A stretch of DNA of 64,000 nucleotides from Burkholderia sp. (GCA_031253835.1 JAIRVP010000029.1:17538-81537), one strand, 5' to 3'. Shown: positions 1 through 11,076, numbered from the stretch's first letter. Notes: generated from the sequence alone by a model not told the origin. Numbers and translations: made by a program.

Positions 1-240
1 GTGCGCCTGGATCTGGCGCTGCAGGTCATCGACCGTGCTCGGCCCCGTCGTCTCGCCCGCCTGCGGCTGCATCGGTGTCTGGGCCTGCGAATCGATCACC
101 GGAATCGCGGCCACCGGCGCCGACGCCTGCTGCACCGCCGGCGAATCGCTGCCGGCCAGGCCCTGTGCGTACACGCCCTGCATGCCTCCCACCATGGCGA
201 GCAACACACACGCCCGCCCCAACCCCGTCATATGGCTCAT
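1..240 (-). CDS. Secreted hypothetical protein, N-terminal part (runs off window)
   Basis: Open frame from ATG at 240 to the window edge (80 codons seen, no stop). The N-terminus has a short polar start and a hydrophobic core followed by VYAQ-G, a plausible signal peptidase I site after about residue 25. The mature part is rich in Ala, Gln, Pro and Thr, and ends in the window with a short heptad-like DDLQRQIQ stretch that may begin a coiled coil. A GGCGGGA ribosome-binding site sits about 10 nt before the ATG at 240, which is why that start is preferred over the one at 231. It follows the sigma-54 activator gene by 54 bp on the same strand, so co-transcription is possible. I do not recognise the family. 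Confidence 0.6.
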   Translation of the reverse strand, partial: MSHMTGLGRACVLLAMVGGMQGVYAQGLAGSDSPAVQQASAPVAAIPVIDSQAQTPMQPQAGETTGPSTVDDLQRQIQAH

Positions 241-294
241 GAAGTTTTATTCCCGCCCGAGTCGTTGTAATTCAGCGCGATTTTATCTCATTAA

Positions 295-1701
<1,407 letters not shown>

Positions 1702-1738
1702 TCAGATGTTAACGAGTTGCGGCAATATTGCAGCCAAC

Positions 1739-3829
1739 TCAACGGACAAGCACGGGATCGCCGCACTTGATCGCAAGCGGCGAGTTTGCGACATAGGCAT
1801 TCCCCAAACCGAGTCCCAGAACACTGGTGACCGACGTCAGGACCGAGTCGACTGGTTGCAGAAGAAGAGGAATGAGCGTATTCCCGAGCGCGGTCAAAAG
1901 CGGTCCGGTCAACGTAGACAGCAACTGGCTCAATATTGCATTCACGTTCAGTCCCAATAGATTCAGCAGATTCAGCAATGCCCCCGTTACGCCGCCGCTC
2001 ACTTGTAGCGATAGTGTGAGGCCGCTATTTGCAACTCCCTGCACTGCGGGTGCCAAAAATTGCGAGGTGGAAATGGGACCTTGTATATCTGGCGGTGAGT
2101 CCGTTGACGCAAACTTCAACGTCTGCACGCTTTGATTGGCAACGGGAATCGACAACTGCCCGGATTTCAAACCGATCGTCACCGAGATGTTTGGAACAAG
2201 CAACGACACGAGTTGCGACAGCAAGCCGCCACTACCCAGCTGATTACCGAGTATTGTGGTCAAACTCGTCTGGCCGGCGAGACTCGGTTGGCCGCTCAAC
2301 AAATTAAGCAGACTCTGCAAATTGACGGTCAGCAGCGGCACCGTTCCGCTACCGTCGGGGGCATAAACGGGAGAAGTCGGGGGTGCAGTGAGATTGATAT
2401 TCGCTGGCCCGCTCGATGAGCCGCCCAGATAAGCAGCAAGCGCCCCGGTCTGAACGTTGACATAGGCGACTTTCTGGCCCCCGCCGCAGACAATTTGTTT
2501 CAATCCAGCCGTCGCGGGTGCGACGTAGACGGTAATCGGCAATTGCGCTTTCAAGACCGACGCCGGACTACCTGTCGCACAACTATTGTTTCCGAAGGTC
2601 AGCGAGCCGTCGGAACACGTCGTCAACAGCGAGACAGTCGTATTGAGAAAGATCGTTCCCTGCGAAGCCGTTGCGTGGGTCAGGCAATCCGTCGTCGCGC
2701 AGGTCGCCGGGCCGGCCGGACCGCTCGCTATGGCCGGCTGATTACCCGCAAGCGATACGGAACCCTGCACGGTCGCATTCAGCAGCGGTGCAAGTGCGGT
2801 CGGTGTCTGGACCTGTATGGTCGAGATACTGACTGGCGTCGTACTGTTTGCAACTTGCAACGCCGTCGTCAACAATCCGAGTGCATTGACACTGGCATTG
2901 ACCGCGCTGGTTCCGCTAGACACTGCAGTTTGCACGAGATTGCCAAGCGAGACCGTGGGGCCGCCACAGTTCTGAGGGGTGGGGCAGATCGCAGCAACGA
3001 TTGCGTTCAGAGCGGTCAGATTCGCGGAAGCTACACTCTGTTGTGTCGCCGCTTGCAATTCGGCGTTCAGCAATTGGCCGAGCGTGACGGTACCCGACAG
3101 CACGGACGTGCTGGACCCGATCGGCAAATTGGCGAGAATTCCAGCCATGTTCAGGTTGACCTGCGCCAGCCCTTGATAGTCGACCAGCGACAGTGCCAAC
3201 GGACTGGGGGAATTCGTCAGCGTCGTCAGCAACTGATTGACCAGCCCGCCTTGCAACGTCGCAAGCGATGTGAGGAGCGTAAAGCTGTCGGTCGGCACGC
3301 TCTTGGCAATCGCCGACGCGCTGATCGTTACGCCATTGATAAAGAGCCCGGTCACTGATTCGGAAACTGTAACGCACACGGCGTTAACCGATTGACCGTT
3401 GCCGACTGCTCCCCCCGACAAGCCGGCACACTGATTATTGGCGGGCAGTTGCGCGCCCGACGTGCGAGTAAACTGCGCGCTACCGCCGCTTGTTTGGGGT
3501 GCGCTCCAGATGCCGCATGTTACGGTCGCGGCCGCACTGCCCGATAGGAGGCTTGCCGGCACGTTCGTGATCTGATTTACCGCCGTCGTTGCTGCCGTGC
3601 AATTGGCGTCGCTGGCCGCTTGCGTCGCCGCAGAAAGCGCAGCCGCATCGGCTACCGCCTGAATATGGCGTCGTTCGGCATAGTAGCGTCCGATATCCGT
3701 CGCACCCAGCACAATGACCGCTATCGCCAGGAAGATCGTTGCCATGATCCCGGCACCGCCGCGCTGGTGACGTCTGCCCAAGCAACTGGCCCGGCGCCGC
3801 CGAACCCCGTGTGATTGAATCGTGCGCAT
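1739..3829 (-). CDS. tadG: TadG-like pilus-assembly protein (TadE/TadG N-terminus, long repetitive C-terminus)
   Basis: 696 aa from ATG at 3829; the frame is open further upstream, but that part overlaps the preceding gene. The N-terminus carries Arg-rich residues then a single membrane segment (about GIMATIFLAIAVIVLGATDIG) followed by RYYAERRHIQAVADAAALSAA, the typical start of Tad pseudopilin-like TadG proteins that anchor in the inner membrane and project into the periplasm. The rest is rich in Ser, Thr, Leu and Asn, with Leu-rich repeats near the end (LLNLLNLLGLNVN, LLSTLTGPLLTALG). Codon use is somewhat less GC-rich than in neighbouring tad genes. It sits downstream of the DUF3613 gene (11 bp gap). 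The TadG assignment rests on the N-terminal segment and context; the C-terminal function is unknown. Confidence 0.8.
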   Translation of the reverse strand: MRTIQSHGVRRRRASCLGRRHQRGGAGIMATIFLAIAVIVLGATDIGRYYAERRHIQAVADAAALSAATQAASDANCTAATTAVNQITNVPASLLSGSAAATVTCGIWSAPQTSGGSAQFTRTSGAQLPANNQCAGLSGGAVGNGQSVNAVCVTVSESVTGLFINGVTISASAIAKSVPTDSFTLLTSLATLQGGLVNQLLTTLTNSPSPLALSLVDYQGLAQVNLNMAGILANLPIGSSTSVLSGTVTLGQLLNAELQAATQQSVASANLTALNAIVAAICPTPQNCGGPTVSLGNLVQTAVSSGTSAVNASVNALGLLTTALQVANSTTPVSISTIQVQTPTALAPLLNATVQGSVSLAGNQPAIASGPAGPATCATTDCLTHATASQGTIFLNTTVSLLTTCSDGSLTFGNNSCATGSPASVLKAQLPITVYVAPATAGLKQIVCGGGQKVAYVNVQTGALAAYLGGSSSGPANINLTAPPTSPVYAPDGSGTVPLLTVNLQSLLNLLSGQPSLAGQTSLTTILGNQLGSGGLLSQLVSLLVPNISVTIGLKSGQLSIPVANQSVQTLKFASTDSPPDIQGPISTSQFLAPAVQGVANSGLTLSLQVSGGVTGALLNLLNLLGLNVNAILSQLLSTLTGPLLTALGNTLIPLLLQPVDSVLTSVTSVLGLGLGNAYVANSPLAIKCGDPVLVR

Positions 3830-3840
3830 CGCCGTCTCGC

Positions 3841-4191
3841 CTACTGCGCAGCTTGCCCGCCACCCGACATGCCGCCGGCAGAACCGAGCTGTGAACTCAT
3901 CGAGTCCGGAATCTTGTTCTTGAACGAGTCGAGATAGCGCTGATAAACAAGCGACGCGACATCTCCGAGCACCGGTTGTGTTGGCGCCGCTGCACGATTG
4001 TCGCGCTGCATCGTGAGCCATTCCCTCGCGGAGCGCTCGACGTCGGACGCGTACGGCCCGTCTACAGCTTGCGCATAGGCGGCCGCCGACCCCGCTACCA
4101 TCCAGACGATCGTGCCCAGCACCGCGATCCGGCCTGCATACACGTTTCGATGATGTTTGTTGTTCATGTCGTTCCCCGGATGTCTGTTCAT
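3841..4191 (-). CDS. DUF3613 domain protein of the Tad locus
   Basis: 116 aa, with a hydrophobic signal-like segment (about IAVLGTIVWMVAGSAAAYAQA) and a compact conserved core: SAREWLTMQR followed by P-VLGDVASLVYQRYLDSF, the signature I associate with DUF3613 proteins, which are repeatedly found beside tad genes. It is probably periplasmic. The ATG at 4191 overlaps the TGA of tadD (ATGA), which suggests translational coupling; an alternative ATG at 4167 has a better GGGGAA ribosome-binding site, so the true start may be eight residues shorter. The C-terminal tail is Gly/Ser/Gln-rich. The exact role is not known; its position between tadD and tadG implies help in pilus assembly. Confidence 0.8.
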   Translation of the reverse strand: MNRHPGNDMNNKHHRNVYAGRIAVLGTIVWMVAGSAAAYAQAVDGPYASDVERSAREWLTMQRDNRAAAPTQPVLGDVASLVYQRYLDSFKNKIPDSMSSQLGSAGGMSGGGQAAQ

Positions 4192-5033
4192 TGTGCAAAG
4201 CGCTGTAACAGCGGCACGGTCTGGTCGTAACCGAAATTGTTCGCCATCGGTGTAATCGGGGTCGTGGCGGCATGACGCGACACCACCGGCGGCGTCGCGA
4301 CAGCGCGTTGCTGCGCACGTACCGCCGCGACGATCTTCGCGGCGTCACCGTTGATGTCCTTGCGGATGTCCGCCGGCAGATGCTGCTGGTTCATCAACCG
4401 CTGAGCATCCTGTGTGCGGCCCGCCGCAATCAGATAAAGCGCGAGGTTGCTGACGATCTTCGGATTGTGCTGGTCCAGCTCGGCCGCCTTCATCAACGGC
4501 ACCCGCGCCCCAACCACATCGCCGCTACGCAGCTTCGCGTACGCGAGATCGGACAGCAGTGACGCATCGGTCGGCGCAAGATCCGACGCCTGTGCAAGCG
4601 CCTGTGCCGCGCGATCGAAATCCCCTGCCGCACCCGCGATCAACCCGAGGCCGCGATAGCCTCGCGCGGCGAGCGGCGTTTTAAGCAGTTGCGTGTAGAC
4701 GGCCGCGCTCGCGGCCGGCTGGTCAGTCATCCGCAGCGCGTCCGCGCGCAACAGGACCGACTCCGGGATCGCACCATATGTCTTGTCATAGGCGTCGATG
4801 TGCGCAAGCGATGCAAAGTAGAGCCCCTGTGCCTGCATTCGTTGAATCAGGCCCAGATACATTCCCGGTGTATCCGGCACGGACTGTTTCTGATCGGCCG
4901 CCTGCATCAACGCCGCGCGCTCGGCCTGTGCGTTGACCCCATACCCGTTTTCCTTGGTCGCGCACGCACCGAGCAACAGCACCGCTGCCACCGCCACACC
5001 CGCTTGCGCTGCCATTTCGCAGATCCGCTTCAT
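4188..5033 (-). CDS. tadD: TadD, tetratricopeptide-repeat lipoprotein of the Flp pilus system
   Basis: 281 aa from ATG at 5033, preceded by a GGAAGGAAAG ribosome-binding site. The N-terminus is a lipoprotein signal (VAVAAVLLLGACA, lipobox LGAC). Residues of about 60-220 hold several TPR units, with repeated alanine/leucine/tyrosine helices such as ARGYRGLGLIAGAAGDFDRAAQALAQASDLAP. TadD proteins are outer-membrane-associated lipoproteins needed for Flp pilus biogenesis, acting somewhat like pilotins or assembly chaperones for the secretin. It lies 17 bp after tadC and overlaps the DUF3613 gene by 4 bp, so it is inside the same transcript. Confidence 0.88.
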   Translation of the reverse strand: MKRICEMAAQAGVAVAAVLLLGACATKENGYGVNAQAERAALMQAADQKQSVPDTPGMYLGLIQRMQAQGLYFASLAHIDAYDKTYGAIPESVLLRADALRMTDQPAASAAVYTQLLKTPLAARGYRGLGLIAGAAGDFDRAAQALAQASDLAPTDASLLSDLAYAKLRSGDVVGARVPLMKAAELDQHNPKIVSNLALYLIAAGRTQDAQRLMNQQHLPADIRKDINGDAAKIVAAVRAQQRAVATPPVVSRHAATTPITPMANNFGYDQTVPLLQRFAQ

Positions 5034-5050
5034 CGTCTTTCCTTCCACCG

Positions 5051-6043
5051 TCAATGATGCGCCGACAACGCGTGCGTCACCGCCAGCAGGCCAGGCCCGG
5101 CCGTCACGATCAGCAATGCGGGCAGCAACGTCAGCACCATCACGCCAGTCATCTTCACGGTCAACCGGCCGATCCGCTCGCGCAACATCGCACGTCTCGT
5201 CTCGCGCAACCGGTCCCCGAACTGCCTGAGCGGCTCCTGCACCGCACCGCCATGCTTGTCGACCTGAACCATCAATCGCACGATCGCACGCAGATCCTCG
5301 TTGTCGAATCCGCCAGACAAACGCTGCAATGACTGCTCGCGCGTCCGGCCCGCTGCGAACTGACGCTGCGCGATCCCCATCTCCGACGACAGTACCGGCA
5401 TCATTCCGCGAAAATCGTTCGTCACAACCTGCAGGCTCTGATCGAGTGACAACCCGACACCCTGCAGCAGGCGCAGCATGTCGACGAGCAACGGCAGTTC
5501 GTCGATCACGCTTTGCCGGCGCGCGGCTGCACGGCGCTGCACATAGAGCTTCGGCAACATGAAACCGAGCCCGAAGGCAACGAACATGCCGACCATCCAC
5601 ATCCCGCCCTTCATCCGCCCGCTCCCGAAGATCGCGAACAACAGCGGCAGCGCGATCCCGCATACAACCCGCGCGCTCAGGAACAACCCGCGCGTTCGAG
5701 CATCGACATAGCCGCATTGTTCGAGCAGACGCCGGTCCTCTTCCGCGACAGCATATTTGCCAAATCCGGTATCGAGCCAGCGCACGCCAGCCGCCGACAT
5801 CCGATCGAGCAACCGTCCGACTCGCTGCCCACCACGCACGTCGGGTTTCTGGGGCACCTCGCCGTCCGGCGCGGGCCGCGCTTTCGCTGCTTCAAGCGCA
5901 GCCATGCGTCGGTCCAGCGCGTCGACAAGCGCGCGCTCGGCACGCGTCGCGGCGCTCGCACGCAACAGCGCGATCATGCCGAACAGCAACACACCGAGTG
6001 CGCCGGTCGCCAGGGCAATCGCTCCGATCTGAGTCGCTGTCAT
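5051..6043 (-). CDS. tadC: TadC, inner-membrane platform protein of Tad pilus (GspF/TadC family)
   Basis: 330 aa from ATG at 6043 (MTATQIGA), chosen because the frame upstream overlaps tadB. A first membrane helix (ATGALGVLLFGMIALL) is followed by a cytoplasmic stretch, two central helices (VVCGIALPLLFAIFG; MWMVGMFVAFGLGFMLPKLYV), the GspF-type cytoplasmic segment with RRQSVIDELPLLVDMLRLLQGVGLSLDQSL, and a last helix near the C-terminus (MTGVMVLTLLPALLIVTAGPGLL). TadB and TadC are paralogous platform proteins that couple the TadA ATPase to pilin extrusion. The gap to tadB is 4 bp. Confidence 0.9.
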   Translation of the reverse strand: MTATQIGAIALATGALGVLLFGMIALLRASAATRAERALVDALDRRMAALEAAKARPAPDGEVPQKPDVRGGQRVGRLLDRMSAAGVRWLDTGFGKYAVAEEDRRLLEQCGYVDARTRGLFLSARVVCGIALPLLFAIFGSGRMKGGMWMVGMFVAFGLGFMLPKLYVQRRAAARRQSVIDELPLLVDMLRLLQGVGLSLDQSLQVVTNDFRGMMPVLSSEMGIAQRQFAAGRTREQSLQRLSGGFDNEDLRAIVRLMVQVDKHGGAVQEPLRQFGDRLRETRRAMLRERIGRLTVKMTGVMVLTLLPALLIVTAGPGLLAVTHALSAHH

Positions 6044-6047
6044 AGCA

Positions 6048-7046
6048 TCACCTGAGCCGGGCCATTCGATACAGCCAGACACTGCCGGCCAATTGCAACA
6101 AAAACGCGAGCATGAGGAGCGTCCGCCCGCCCGGATCGTTCCACATTCCGTGCAGATATTTCGGATTGGTCAAAACGATGAAACTACCGATTGCGATCGG
6201 CAACATCACAAGCACAAAGGCCGACAGCCGCGTCTCGGCCGACATCGCGGTCAGTTCGCGCTCTGCCTGCTCCAGATCGCGCATGAACACGGCCATGCGC
6301 TCGAGCATCACGTCAGCGCGACCACCATACTTGACCGACAAGCGCAGTACGGAGCCGACGAGTTCGAACTCCTCGGTCCGGTAAATCTTCGCGATATGCA
6401 CCATCGCACGGTCGATTTCGACACCGCCGCGCAACATCCGCGATACATGATCAAGGCAGCCGCGAAGCGGTTCCTCGGTCGTCAGCAGTGCAGACTGGAA
6501 CGCGGCCGGCACGCTGTTGCCGAGCGTCACGAGACGCACGATCCCATCGAGGAACGACGGAATCTGCCGGACAATCTTCAATCTACGCCGCTGAATTCGC
6601 GATGCGAGCCAAACGCCGATAATCGAGCTACCGCACGCGAGCGCGGCTAAGCACGCCAGCGCGCCACCACGGCTGCCCGCGAAGCCCGCGACAACGACTA
6701 GCACGACCAGTGCAGCCAGTGCCTTGCCGCGTACCCCCTCGATCCCTGCCCGACTCGCGAAATTGGTCAGATACTCACTGGCCACCGCATACCAGTGCGC
6801 CGAGAATGAGCCTGTTGGCGCATTTCGCGCGATGCCAGGCTGTGCCGCAGTACGTTGTCCGCCTATCACTGCGGGTCGGGCTGCCGGTGCCTCAGCCTTG
6901 GCACGCATGCCCGGGTCGAGCCGGCTGTCGATGAAACGCTTCGCGTCGGTCCGCACGCGCCGGGTCTCTGCGTGACGCCACAGCATCATCGCAGCCGCGA
7001 CGCACAGCATCGCGATCGCCAGCACCCACACCATCGCGCTATACAT
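6048..7046 (-). CDS. tadB: TadB, inner-membrane platform protein of Tad pilus
   Basis: 332 aa from ATG at 7046 (MYSAMVW). It has an N-terminal helix, two central helices (AALVVLVVVAGFAGSRGGALACLAALACGSSIIGVWLA), the conserved QIPSFLDGIVRLVTLGNSVPAAFQSAL region of T2SSF domains, and C-terminal helices (LSAFVLVMLPIAIGSFIVL; LLMLAFLLQLAGSVWLY). It overlaps the end of tadA by 8 bp, indicating coupled translation. Role by family: forms with TadC the membrane platform on which TadA acts. Nothing unusual in length. Confidence 0.9.
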   Translation of the reverse strand: MYSAMVWVLAIAMLCVAAAMMLWRHAETRRVRTDAKRFIDSRLDPGMRAKAEAPAARPAVIGGQRTAAQPGIARNAPTGSFSAHWYAVASEYLTNFASRAGIEGVRGKALAALVVLVVVAGFAGSRGGALACLAALACGSSIIGVWLASRIQRRRLKIVRQIPSFLDGIVRLVTLGNSVPAAFQSALLTTEEPLRGCLDHVSRMLRGGVEIDRAMVHIAKIYRTEEFELVGSVLRLSVKYGGRADVMLERMAVFMRDLEQAERELTAMSAETRLSAFVLVMLPIAIGSFIVLTNPKYLHGMWNDPGGRTLLMLAFLLQLAGSVWLYRMARLR

Positions 7047-8406
7047 TGAAGCCCCCGCCGCCACGGCCGAACCCGCCGCCGAAGCCGCCGCCAAACCCGC
7101 CCTCGCCGAACCCGCCGCTCGTCAGCGTCTGACGGAAGCGCGCGAGCTTCGGCGAATGCGGATGAATGCCCAGCGTTTCCCACTGGTCGACTTCCTCGCC
7201 CTCCGCCGTCACGCGCGCCTCGTAGCGATAAAGCTCCTGCGTCGCGATGATGTTGTCGGACAGCCCGGTCACTTCGGTGATCGACAGGATCCGCCGGCGC
7301 CCGTTCGACAGGCGCCCGATCTGCACGATGAAGTCGATCGCGTTCGCGATCTGCCGGCGCAGGCTCGACTCGGTGCCCTGGAAGCCCGCAAAACCGGCCA
7401 GCATCTCGAGACGGTACAGGCACTCACGCGGCGAACTCGCGTGCACGGTCCCCATCGAGCCGTCGTGACCGGTGTTCATCGCCTGCAGCATCTCCAGCAC
7501 TTCGCCGCCGCGCACTTCGCCGACGATGATCCGGTCCGGGCGCATCCGCAGCGTATTGCGCAGCAGGTCGCGAATCGACACGACACCGGTGCCGTCGAAC
7601 CCGCCCGGCCGGCTCTCGAGCCGCACGACGTGCGGGTGGTTCAGCGACAGCTCGGCCGTATCCTCGATCGTCACGACACGCTCGATCTCCGGGATGTGGA
7701 ACGCGAGCGCGTTGAGCAGCGACGTCTTGCCGGAGCTCGTCCCGCCGGACACGAGAATGTTGCAGCGCGCCTCGACGGCTGCCTGAAGCAGCGTGTTGAT
7801 CTCTTCGTTGAATGTCCCGTTGGCGAGCAGGTCGGACGGCTTCAGCGGATCCTTGCGGAATTTCCGGATCGATACGACCGGACCGTCGATCGACAGCGGC
7901 TCGATCACGACGTTCACGCGGCCGCCGTCGGGCAGCCGCGCGTCGACCATCGGGTTCGACTCGTCCAGACGGCGACCGATCGGCGCGAGAATCCGTCGCA
8001 CGATCCGCAGCAGGTGCGCGTTGTCGGTGAAACGCACCGGCAGCTTCGCGAGGATCCCGTGACGCGACACGTACACGTCGTTGTAGCCGTTGATCAGGAT
8101 GTCTTCGACCGCCGGGTCCGCGAGCAGGTCCTCGATCGGCCCGAAGCCCGCCAGTTCCTTCGTCAGCGCCTCGGCGATCGCGCGCACCTCGTTTTCGTTG
8201 AGCGGGATGCGACGCAGGCGCACGAAGCTGTCGATCTCGAGATCGACGAACTGGTTGATCGCCTGGCGGGACCATCTGCCGAACTCGGCGCCCAGTTCTT
8301 CGATGCGCGTCAGCAGGTGCTCGTGCGCGGCATTCTTGATGTCGTGGAAATGCTGCGTCTGGGAGAACGGCGCTGCGCCGTCGGCGAATTGAATGTCGTG
8401 TGCCAT
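7039..8406 (-). CDS. tadA: TadA/CpaF secretion ATPase of Flp pilus assembly
   Basis: 455 aa. Belongs to the type II/IV secretion ATPase (VirB11-like) family: an N-terminal helical domain, [19 protein letters not shown] typical of CpaF (about 95-113), Walker A GGTSSGKT (221-228), Asp box and His box, and the [14 protein letters not shown]alker B region near residue 300. It supplies energy for pilin polymerisation at the inner face of the membrane. The last 25 residues are an unusual glycine/phenylalanine-rich tail ([15 protein letters not shown] then [10 protein letters not shown]), not needed for the ATPase fold and possibly flexible. It is immediately downstream of tadZ and overlaps tadB. 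Confidence 0.95.
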   Translation of the reverse strand: MAHDIQFADGAAPFSQTQHFHDIKNAAHEHLLTRIEELGAEFGRWSRQAINQFVDLEIDSFVRLRRIPLNENEVRAIAEALTKELAGFGPIEDLLADPAVEDILINGYNDVYVSRHGILAKLPVRFTDNAHLLRIVRRILAPIGRRLDESNPMVDARLPDGGRVNVVIEPLSIDGPVVSIRKFRKDPLKPSDLLANGTFNEEINTLLQAAVEARCNILVSGGTSSGKTSLLNALAFHIPEIERVVTIEDTAELSLNHPHVVRLESRPGGFDGTGVVSIRDLLRNTLRMRPDRIIVGEVRGGEVLEMLQAMNTGHDGSMGTVHASSPRECLYRLEMLAGFAGFQGTESSLRRQIANAIDFIVQIGRLSNGRRRILSITEVTGLSDNIIATQELYRYEARVTAEGEEVDQWETLGIHPHSPKLARFRQTLTSGGFGEGGFGGGFGGGFGRGGGGFNV

Positions 8407-8409
8407 CGC

Positions 8410-9684
8410 TTACGACCGCTTGGACGAGGATTGAATGAAGCGCTTCAGCGCGGACAGGCCGGATGCCGGACGCGGTGTGGCCGATCTGACCGACACGCCC
8501 GGCAGCCGCGCGGCGAGCGACTCGAGCGCGCGCACGTACGGGTCGCGCTCCGCCATGTCGACGATGAGCCGGCCCTGGTTCGCGGCATGGCCGATCGCGA
8601 CGCGTCGCGACGGCAACGTGCCGACCAGCGACAGCCCGAGACGCTCGGCGATTTGCGCGGGTGTCAGGTCGAGTGCGGCGTCGTACTGGTTGACGACGAG
8701 CCGCATGCGATCGGTCTCGACACCTGCGTCACGCAACCCGGTGAGCAAATCGGCCGCCGACACGATCGAGGCAACGCCCTGATCGCAGACGAGCCACGCT
8801 TCGTCGGCCGAGCTCGTGATCTGCGCGACGAACTCACGGTTCGAAAAACCGCCGAGATCGACGATCTGCTGATCGAAGAATGCGCGGAAGCGATTCAGCA
8901 AACCGGCGCACGACGCATACGATACGTCGCGCAGCCCGCCGAGATCGGCCGGCAGCGTCGTCAACGCGACACCGCTCTCATGCCGCGTCAACGCGGTATT
9001 CACGAAGGTCCGGTCGATGCGGCGCAGGTTGTGAACCGCATCGATGAAATGGAATTCGCAGCGGGTATTCAGGAACAGCGCGCCATCGCCTGCCGGCAGC
9101 CCCAGGTCGACGAGTGCAGTCTGACGGCCGGCCGGCGTGCCGACGTTCGGCACACCGGCCGCCCCCGGGCTCGACGCGCGCTTCTGCAGCCATACGGCGA
9201 GATTGGCCGCGAGCGTGCTCACGCCCATGCCGGCGCGTGCGCCAAGCAGCGCGACGAGCTTGCCGTGGCGACTCGCCGGCTCGCCGACGTTCGCAAGCAG
9301 CCCGCGCGTCGTGCGCAAGGCTTCCTCCGCCGGAGCCGAAACGTCGATGAAATCGCGCACGCCGGCACGCAATGCGGCAAGCGTGCTTTCCGGTTGCGCG
9401 AGCGATCCGAGCGCGACGATCGGCAGCCCGGGGTGCGTCGCACGCACTGCAGCGGCCGCAACGCTCGCGGCGGGACTGCCATCCGAGAAATCGATGAAGA
9501 CGAGCGCCGGATTGAGGCCCGTGATGCGCTGTGCCAGCACGCCCGGCTCGAGCGACGCAGCCTCGACCGCGCCGGCCGACACGAGCGTATCGGCCAGCCA
9601 GCGGACATGTGCCTCATGTTGCGATGCGCAAACGAAATAATCGGTCACGGCGGGTTCACACAATGATTGGATTCGCGCGTTCAT
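8410..9684 (-). CDS. tadZ: TadZ/CpaE, MinD/ParA-like localisation protein of Tad system
   Basis: 424 aa from ATG at 9684, with GGGGGTG 6 nt upstream; a GTG three codons earlier is a weaker alternative. An N-terminal receiver-like domain (to about 130; LVFIDFSD and LPIVALG strands) precedes an atypical ParA/MinD ATPase domain. The Walker A-like stretch LLGARAGMGVSTLAANLA lacks the lysines of active P-loops, as expected for TadZ proteins, so it may bind but poorly hydrolyse ATP. TadZ marks the cell pole for pilus assembly in organisms where it has been studied. It is 3 bp from tadA and 60 bp from the secretin gene. Confidence 0.88.
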   Translation of the reverse strand: MNARIQSLCEPAVTDYFVCASQHEAHVRWLADTLVSAGAVEAASLEPGVLAQRITGLNPALVFIDFSDGSPAASVAAAAVRATHPGLPIVALGSLAQPESTLAALRAGVRDFIDVSAPAEEALRTTRGLLANVGEPASRHGKLVALLGARAGMGVSTLAANLAVWLQKRASSPGAAGVPNVGTPAGRQTALVDLGLPAGDGALFLNTRCEFHFIDAVHNLRRIDRTFVNTALTRHESGVALTTLPADLGGLRDVSYASCAGLLNRFRAFFDQQIVDLGGFSNREFVAQITSSADEAWLVCDQGVASIVSAADLLTGLRDAGVETDRMRLVVNQYDAALDLTPAQIAERLGLSLVGTLPSRRVAIGHAANQGRLIVDMAERDPYVRALESLAARLPGVSVRSATPRPASGLSALKRFIQSSSKRS

Positions 9685-9744
9685 GTCGAACACCCCCGAT
9701 TACGCATGGCGTGCCGAGGCATCGCAACGCGCGATGCTTCGCAC

Positions 9745-11076
9745 TCATTTCGAAAAACCCGGTGCGGCGTCCGGCGATGCCGCGCCACCCAGGTACGACT
9801 GCCAGACTGGCCCGTTGCGCTGTTCGGACAGCTCACCCGGCGTTGCAGGCAGCACCGCGCCCTTCGCGATCGGCGCGACGAGATGCGGTGTCACGATGAA
9901 CAGCAATTCCTTGTCGTTCTGCTGGTAGTTCAGATTCTTGAAGAACGTGCCGATAATCGGCAAATCGCCGAGCAACGGCACCTTGCTCACGTTCGACACC
10001 GTCTGGCGATCGATCAGGCCGCCGATCACGAAACTCTCGCCATCGCCCAACTCGACGGTCGTGTCCGCACGGCGCGTCGTGATCCCCGGGACCGCGACGC
10101 CGCTGATCGTCACACTATTCACGAAGTCGAGCTGACTCGACTCCGGTGCGACCTTCAACGCAATCCGGCTGGGACTCAGCACCGTCGGCGTCAGCGACAG
10201 CCCAACGCCGTATTGCTTCCACTGGATTGCGGTCGAGCCGAGCCCTTGCGGCGATGGCACCGGAATCTCTCCGCCTGCGAGAAAACTCGCGCTCTGCCCG
10301 GACAGCGCGACAAGTGTCGGCTCTGCCAGCACGCGCGCGAGGTTGTTCGCCTCGAGCAGAGACAGGTCAGCGAAGATCCCGCGGCCCGCAGCATTCACGA
10401 TCAGATTGAACGCGGACGAAACCGGGGAGCCGAGCGTCGGAATGTAGCCTGCGGTGCCCGGGCCCGTCCCGCCGCTATAAGACTGCACACCACCCGGAGA
10501 AAAGGATCCGAACGAGAAACCGTTGCTCTGCTTGAAGAAATTGAACCCGACCTGCTTGAGCACCGACCGGCTGAACTCGACGACCCGCACATCGACCTGC
10601 ACGACGCTCTTGCCTGCGACAGACGAGCGATCGATCACGGTGCCCTTCCCGCTCATGTTCTTGCCAACCGCAGCCGCACGCGCATGCGCATCGAGCGACG
10701 CTGACGAGCCCCGCAACACCGCTGTCCCGCCGTATGCATTCACGCGTGGTGTGGAACCGTCCAGCACCGCTTGCGCAGCCGCGTCGACGACCTCGACGCT
10801 CCAGACCGTCGGTTCGTCGTGACCACGCTCCCACAGCATCACGTTCGTCGCGCCCGGTGCCTTCCCGGTCAGCAGCACCGAACCGGAACGGCTGCCCTTC
10901 ATGATCAGCACGTCGGCGACCGCCGGATCGCCGACCGCGACACGTTGCAGCGTGCGGCCCGCGGAAATCTGCCGCTGCGCGCCGACCGCGAGCTCGATCG
11001 TGCCGGTCGCGCTCGCGATCGATGCGAAGGTCAGGGTGCAGATAGCAATCGCGAATGCAATCAGAGAGTTTTTCAT
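9745..11076 (-). CDS. rcpA: RcpA/CpaC outer-membrane secretin of Tad pilus
   Basis: 443 aa from ATG at 11076, giving the clean signal peptide MKNSLIAFAIAI...IASA; a GTG at 11094 is also possible. After a BON/pilus-secretin N-terminal domain (IELAVGAQRQISAGRTLQRVAVGDPAVADVL) comes the secretin domain with the VxxLPxxG-like core (VPLLGDLPIIGTFFKN) and the LLFIVTPHLV ending. RcpA forms the gated outer-membrane ring through which the Flp pilus leaves. A Gly/Ser-rich stretch near residues 190-220 (SNGFSFGSFSPGGVQSYSGG) is typical of the variable insert. It follows cpaB in the operon. Confidence 0.92.
   Translation of the reverse strand: MKNSLIAFAIAICTLTFASIASATGTIELAVGAQRQISAGRTLQRVAVGDPAVADVLIMKGSRSGSVLLTGKAPGATNVMLWERGHDEPTVWSVEVVDAAAQAVLDGSTPRVNAYGGTAVLRGSSASLDAHARAAAVGKNMSGKGTVIDRSSVAGKSVVQVDVRVVEFSRSVLKQVGFNFFKQSNGFSFGSFSPGGVQSYSGGTGPGTAGYIPTLGSPVSSAFNLIVNAAGRGIFADLSLLEANNLARVLAEPTLVALSGQSASFLAGGEIPVPSPQGLGSTAIQWKQYGVGLSLTPTVLSPSRIALKVAPESSQLDFVNSVTISGVAVPGITTRRADTTVELGDGESFVIGGLIDRQTVSNVSKVPLLGDLPIIGTFFKNLNYQQNDKELLFIVTPHLVAPIAKGAVLPATPGELSEQRNGPVWQSYLGGAASPDAAPGFSK

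Noticed and set aside
2040..2055. TGGCAC-N5-GTGCA sigma-54-like match on the minus strand inside the tadG-like gene
   Set aside because: It lies in coding sequence with no palindromic activator site and no downstream gene start; it serves as a control that one-mismatch matches arise by chance.
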